The notes under the pieces were generated by a model that was not told the DNA's origin, searched no databases, and was given only the letters and a program-made list of their open reading frames with translations. DNA of 64,000 bases from Allobogoriella alba (GTDB lineage: Bacteria; Actinomycetota; Actinomycetes; Actinomycetales; Actinomycetaceae): assembly GCF_042665525.1 (NCBI RefSeq), contig NZ_JBHTCQ010000001.1, forward strand, positions 1,054,001-1,118,000, read 5' to 3'. Every line of letters begins with the position of its first letter. The first letter of the stretch is position 1. Below are positions 60,307-64,000 of this stretch, piece by piece. The position numbers and the translations under genes were made by a program.

Positions 60307-61115
60307 GGGCACGAGCAGCGGGTGCGGAGACCGCGGTGAGCCTCCTGCGCGGCAGGGCGCTCGTCACCGGTGGTACCTCCGGCATCGGGCTCGCGTTCGC
60401 CCGCGCGCTCGCCTCCCGCGGCTGCGACCTCGTACTGGTGGCTCGGGACGAGGCGCGGCTGCGCAAGACGTCCGACCAGCTGCGCTGGCGGTACGGCGTC
60501 GCGGTGGAGACCCTGGTCGCCGATCTCTCCCGCCGTGAGGACGTCTCCGCCGTTGCCGAGCGTCTCATCGACCCCGACACGCCGGTCGAGATCCTCGTCA
60601 ACAACGCCGGCAAGGGCGTCCATGTGCCCCTCCTGGCGGAGGACACCGGCGAGCTCGAGCACGCGAACGACCTGATGATCCGGGCCGTCCTGGTGCTCGG
60701 CGGGGCCGCCGGCCGGGCCATGAAGGACCGCGGCCACGGGGTGGTGATCAATGTCGCATCGGTGGCCAGCCTGATACCGATGGGGGCATACTCCGCCATC
60801 AAGGCGTGGGTACGGACGTACTCGGACTCGCTGGCCCTGGAGCTGGCAGGGACGGGGGTGCAGGTGACGACCCTGCTCCCCGGGTGGGTACGGACGGAGT
60901 TCCACGACCGGGCCGGGATCCGCACCGGTTCGATCCCCGACGCCCTGTGGCTCGACGCGGACCGGGTCGTCGAGGAATGCCTCGCGGACGTCGAGAACGG
61001 GAGGGTGCGTTCAGTGCCGTCGAAACGGTTCGCCACGCTCGCCTTCCTGGCCCAGCACGCCCCGCGGCCGCTCGTCCGGCGAGCCACCGCGATGATCAAG
61101 GGGGGACGCTCATGA
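60303..61115 (+). CDS. Short-chain dehydrogenase/reductase
   Basis: A 270-aa classical SDR. The cofactor motif is TGGTSGIGLAFA, NNAGKG is the structural NNAG motif, and the catalytic residues lie in VASVASLIPMGAYSAIK (S153, Y163, K167). The start is the GTG that shares GTGA with the reductase stop; a later GTG near codon 12 is possible. In the operon it is the natural candidate to reduce an alkylglycerone phosphate, or the fatty aldehyde, with NADPH. No membrane helix is evident beyond a hydrophobic C-terminal region (LAFLAQHAPRPLVRR). Confidence 0.87.
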   Translation: MRARAAGAETAVSLLRGRALVTGGTSGIGLAFARALASRGCDLVLVARDEARLRKTSDQLRWRYGVAVETLVADLSRREDVSAVAERLIDPDTPVEILVNNAGKGVHVPLLAEDTGELEHANDLMIRAVLVLGGAAGRAMKDRGHGVVINVASVASLIPMGAYSAIKAWVRTYSDSLALELAGTGVQVTTLLPGWVRTEFHDRAGIRTGSIPDALWLDADRVVEECLADVENGRVRSVPSKRFATLAFLAQHAPRPLVRRATAMIKGGRS

Positions 61116-61855
61116 ACGCCTCGGGCACCGGCCGCTATCACGCCGGCTGGCACCGGGCGGTGCGCTACGTCGCGCAGCGTCTCCTGCTCCGGCCGGTCGT
61201 CAACACGGTCACCCGCACCACCGTCGAGGGCCTGGACAACCTCGAGGGCCTCACCCGACCGTTCGTCGTCGTCGCGAACCACTCCAGCCACCTCGACACC
61301 GCCGTGATGATCTCCTCGCTGCCGCGCGAGATCACCCGCAACCTCGCGGTCGGCGCCGCGGCGGACTACTTCTACGCGAAGTGGTGGACGAAGCTGGCCA
61401 CCTCGGTCTTCTTCAACACCTACCCGATCCACCGGACTGCCGGCACCTCCCGCCGCCGCGGCCGGAAGGGACTCACGCAACGTCTGGTCTCCGAGGACGT
61501 GCCGGTGCTCATCTTCCCGGAGGGCACCCGCTCGCGCGACGGCGTCATGCGCGCCTTCAAGCCGGGGGCCGCCGCCATCTGCGTCTCCAAGAACGTGCCG
61601 TGCGTGCCGATCGCGCTGCTCGGCGCCTACGAGGCCATGCCGCCCGGCCGGAACTGGCCGGTGGAGGGGCGCCCGCGGGTACGGATGCTCGTCGGGCGTC
61701 CGATGCGTCCCCGGCCAGGGGAGAAGTCCCGCGAGTTCAACGACCGCGTCGCCGCCCGCGTGCGCACGATGCTCGACATGCAGACGCCGTACGTCGTCGC
61801 CGACTCCGCGGCGCCGCCCACCGAGACCCGCCAGGCCCGCGAGGAGGCCTCGTGA
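61112..61855 (+). CDS. PlsC-type glycerolipid acyltransferase
   Basis: A 247-aa 1-acyl-glycerol-3-phosphate acyltransferase-like enzyme. The catalytic motif is NHSSHLD (H57 and D62), FFNTYPIHR is block II, the phosphate-binding motif is IFPEGTRSRDG, and VPCVPIALLGAYEA is block IV. It should transfer an acyl group from acyl-CoA or acyl-ACP to a glycerol- or glycerone-phosphate backbone. The start shares ATGA with the SDR stop. Its place before an alkylglycerone-phosphate synthase suggests that it makes the acyl-DHAP substrate or acylates sn-2 of the ether product. Confidence 0.92.
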   Translation: MNASGTGRYHAGWHRAVRYVAQRLLLRPVVNTVTRTTVEGLDNLEGLTRPFVVVANHSSHLDTAVMISSLPREITRNLAVGAAADYFYAKWWTKLATSVFFNTYPIHRTAGTSRRRGRKGLTQRLVSEDVPVLIFPEGTRSRDGVMRAFKPGAAAICVSKNVPCVPIALLGAYEAMPPGRNWPVEGRPRVRMLVGRPMRPRPGEKSREFNDRVAARVRTMLDMQTPYVVADSAAPPTETRQAREEAS

Positions 61856-61946
61856 GCCGGAGTCCTCGCGCACGGAGGGCGGGGCCCGACCAGCACGAGG
61901 TGTGCCCGAGCGACGCACCGCAGGACTCAGGAGAAGGGGCTGCACA

Positions 61947-63635
61947 GTGACGGGTGTCCCGCACCAGAAGTGGTGGGGCTGGGGCGTCGAGGGGGTCGCG
62001 TTCAACCACCGCGACAAGCCCAAGATGGCGCCGTTCGTCCTCGAGCGCGTCGGCATCGACCTCGACGCGCCCGGCAGCCCGCCGCCGCGGTTCGAGGACG
62101 TCGACGTCCCCGCGTCGCGGCTGGGTGAGGACCTCGCCGCCACCCTCGGCTCCGCCGTCGGGGAGGACCACGTGTCCACCGACGACCTCGAGCGCGTCGT
62201 ACACACCTACGGCAAGGGCCTGGTGGACCTGGTCCGCGTGCGCGCCGGCATGCTTCCCCGCGTGCCCGACGTCGTCGTCTACCCCGGCGACGAGGACGAG
62301 GTCCGGGCGGTCCTCGACGCGGTCGTGGCCGCGGACGCCGTGCTCATCCCGTTCGGCGGGGGCTCGAACATCGCCGGGTCGCTCACCCCGCCCCCCGAGG
62401 AGGAGCGCGTCGTCGTCTCCCTGGACCTCGGCCGGCTGAACCGCGTCCTGGAGATCGACGAGGCGGCCGGGCTGGCCCGGATCCAGGCGGGTGTCCAGGG
62501 GCCTGACATGGAGGAGCAGCTGCAGGCCCGTGGCTGGACGATGGGGCACCAGCCGGACAGCTTCCGCCACTCCACCCTCGGCGGCTGGATCGCCACGCGT
62601 TCCTCCGGCATGCAGTCGGACAAGTACGGCGACATCGCCGACATCACCCGCGGCCTGCGCATGGTCCAGCCGGGCAAGGTCGTCGTGCTGCGGCCGCTGC
62701 CGTCCACCTCCTCGGGGCCCAGCGTCCGGGAGATGATCCTCGGCTCCGAAGGACGCCTCGGGGTCATCACGGAAGCCTGGGTGCAGGTGCACCGGGTCCC
62801 GGAGAACCGCGACATCATCGCCTACCTGTACCCCTCCTGGGCGGCCGCCCTGGCCGCCATGCAGGAGATCTCCACCTCGGACGCAGCCCCGACGGTCACG
62901 CGCGTCTCGGACGCGAACGAGACGGCGTTCTCCTTCTCCACGCAGAAGGAGTCCCAGGGCGTCTCGCGGAAGGTCCAGACCGTCCTGTTCGACGTGCTCG
63001 AGCGGCGCGGCTGGGACCTGGACGCCGTCTGCCTGTCCTACGTGGGCTACGAGGGCGGTGCCGGGAAGGTCAAGGCCGAGAAGGCGATCGTCGGGAAGAT
63101 CGTGCGCAAGCACGGCGGCATCAAGCTCGGCCGGGGGCCCGGCGCGCTGTACGACCAGAAGAAGTTCGACACCCCCTACATCCGCGACTTCCTGCTGGAC
63201 ATCGGCGGGCTGGCGGACGTCTCCGAGACGGCGACGCCGTGGTCGAAGCTGCTGGACATCTACAACGGCACCGTCCGGGCGGCCCACGAGGCGTTCGACG
63301 GGATCGGGGTGCGCGGCTTCATCATGTGCCACCTCTCGCACAGCTACCACTCCGGCGCGTGCCTGTACTTCACGTTCGCCTTCGCCCCGGGTGTGCAGGA
63401 CCCCGAGCAGCAGATCGAGCGCTACTGGGTGGTCAAGCGGGCGATCCAGCAGACGTTCGTGGACATGGACGGGACGATCTCCCACCACCACGGCGTGGGC
63501 ACGGACCACGCGCACTGGCTCGAGCAGGACATCTCTTCCGCCGGCACCGACATCATGGTCTCCCTGCTGCACGGCGTTGACCCGGGCCGCAACCTCAACC
63601 CGGGGAAGGTCCTGCCGGCGAACCGGGAGCGGTGA
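61947..63635 (+). CDS. Alkylglycerone-phosphate synthase-like FAD enzyme
   Basis: A 562-aa flavoenzyme of the VAO family matching alkyl-dihydroxyacetonephosphate synthase. The N-terminal HQKWWGWGVEG copies the family's opening, LIPFGGGSNIAGS is the FAD loop, PDSFRHSTLGGWIATRSSG the substrate/FAD region, and SHHHGVGTDHA (H513-H515) the catalytic His tract. The enzyme swaps the acyl group of acyl-DHAP for a fatty alcohol to create an ether bond. The GTG at 61947 has AGGAGAAGGGG upstream and lies 91 bp after the acyltransferase stop. It ends 41 bp inside the convergent kinase gene. Confidence 0.9.
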   Translation: MTGVPHQKWWGWGVEGVAFNHRDKPKMAPFVLERVGIDLDAPGSPPPRFEDVDVPASRLGEDLAATLGSAVGEDHVSTDDLERVVHTYGKGLVDLVRVRAGMLPRVPDVVVYPGDEDEVRAVLDAVVAADAVLIPFGGGSNIAGSLTPPPEEERVVVSLDLGRLNRVLEIDEAAGLARIQAGVQGPDMEEQLQARGWTMGHQPDSFRHSTLGGWIATRSSGMQSDKYGDIADITRGLRMVQPGKVVVLRPLPSTSSGPSVREMILGSEGRLGVITEAWVQVHRVPENRDIIAYLYPSWAAALAAMQEISTSDAAPTVTRVSDANETAFSFSTQKESQGVSRKVQTVLFDVLERRGWDLDAVCLSYVGYEGGAGKVKAEKAIVGKIVRKHGGIKLGRGPGALYDQKKFDTPYIRDFLLDIGGLADVSETATPWSKLLDIYNGTVRAAHEAFDGIGVRGFIMCHLSHSYHSGACLYFTFAFAPGVQDPEQQIERYWVVKRAIQQTFVDMDGTISHHHGVGTDHAHWLEQDISSAGTDIMVSLLHGVDPGRNLNPGKVLPANRER

Positions 63636-64000
63636 GCGGGCCGGAGACGGGCAGTGCCACCTGGACGGTCGCTCCGCCACCCGGTGTCTGCGTGACGCGC
63701 ACGGCGCCGCCGTGCGCGCCGACGACGCTGGCCACGATGGCCAGGCCGAGGCCCGAGCCGCCCGAGACGCGGGCGCGGGAGGGGTCGGACCGGTAGAACC
63801 GCTCGAACACCCGGGCAGCGTCCCCCTCCGGGATCCCGGGGCCGTGGTCGCGTACCTCCAGCTGCGCCCACCCCGGGTCGATCATCCCGACGGCGAGCTC
63901 CAGCGGGCTGCCCGCCGGGGTGTGCCGCAGCACGTTCCCGGCGAGGTTCGCCACGATCTGCCGGACGCGGTCAGCGTCGGCCCGCACGACGACCGGCGTC
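63595..64000 (-). CDS. Sensor histidine kinase, C-terminal part (runs off the window)
   Basis: The frame enters at the right edge and stops at 63595, giving at least the last 130 residues of a kinase. The ATPase domain shows an N-box NLAGNVLRHTP, G1 DHGPGIP, F-box ARVFERFYRSD and G2 GSGLGLAIV, followed by a Pro/Gly-rich end. The dimerisation domain and sensor are beyond the window. Its last 41 bp overlap the convergent synthase gene. Confidence 0.9.
   Translation of the reverse strand, partial: TPVVVRADADRVRQIVANLAGNVLRHTPAGSPLELAVGMIDPGWAQLEVRDHGPGIPEGDAARVFERFYRSDPSRARVSGGSGLGLAIVASVVGAHGGAVRVTQTPGGGATVQVALPVSGPLTAPGSPAGPSPG

Noticed and set aside
57499..60312. Minus-strand open frame of 937 codons opposite the acyl reductase
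   Set aside because: A shadow frame; it would also overlap the degenerate HD gene, and it contains no motif.

Overview
The window is about 64 kb of high-GC, gene-dense chromosome from an actinobacterium, most likely in the order Micrococcales (a Cellulomonas, Isoptericola or Georgenia-like genome). This placement is inferred from an orphan groEL behind CIRCE operators, an MsiK-type sugar ABC ATPase, DUF3263, DUF4032 and LytR_C proteins, a lone WXG100 protein, many GTG starts and 4-bp GTGA/ATGA overlaps. I see no phage, insertion sequence or CRISPR array. One tRNA gene (Thr, anticodon TGT) is present.

Left third (1-22144): a surface-glycan locus. After the end of a DUF1501 gene come a GT2 glycosyltransferase, a GMC oxidoreductase carrying a 4Fe-4S cysteine motif, and an extended SDR (1062-4544). 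A secreted adhesin-like protein reads the other way. A tightly coupled operon (6060-14647) then encodes a GT2, an HprK-like protein with an eroded P-loop, small membrane proteins, a Wzx-like flippase, a 612-aa polytopic protein, a second GT2 and two PAPS sulfotransferases. The first gene has an apparently structured RNA leader. On the minus strand (22144-15944) are deoxysugar genes: a CDP-glucose-type nucleotidyltransferase, a C-methyltransferase, an SDR, and one 1018-aa chain fusing an RmlC-like epimerase, a methyltransferase-like region and a PLP aminotransferase. Together they suggest export of a sulfated glycan containing an unusual, possibly branched or amino, deoxysugar.

Middle (22579-46100): a response regulator, histidine kinase and TAXI-type binding lipoprotein operon; a subtilase lipoprotein; an F420/PPOX oxidoreductase; two kinase-fold proteins; msiK with otsB-otsA (trehalose); a Ser/Thr kinase and DsbA-like pair; tRNA-Thr; a secreted GH25 lysozyme; an alditol-oxidase-like flavoprotein; ung, DUF3263 and LytR_C; a carotenoid-type FAD oxidoreductase; an SGNH hydrolase; and a GH15-like anchored protein.

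Right part (46130-64000): groEL behind two CIRCE elements, an S9 peptidase, a multicopper oxidase lipoprotein, a LiaS/DesK-type two-component pair, a membrane protein behind two perfect CsoR/CstR-like operators, and two related HD-fold proteins flanking a WXG100 gene. Last is a four-gene operon (fatty acyl reductase-HAD, SDR, PlsC acyltransferase, alkylglycerone-phosphate synthase) that I read as an ether-lipid pathway. The window ends inside another histidine kinase.

Many genes lack a Shine-Dalgarno sequence and instead have TANNNT 6-9 nt upstream of the start codon, as expected for leaderless mRNAs. Assignments rest on motif recognition by eye; no database search was run.
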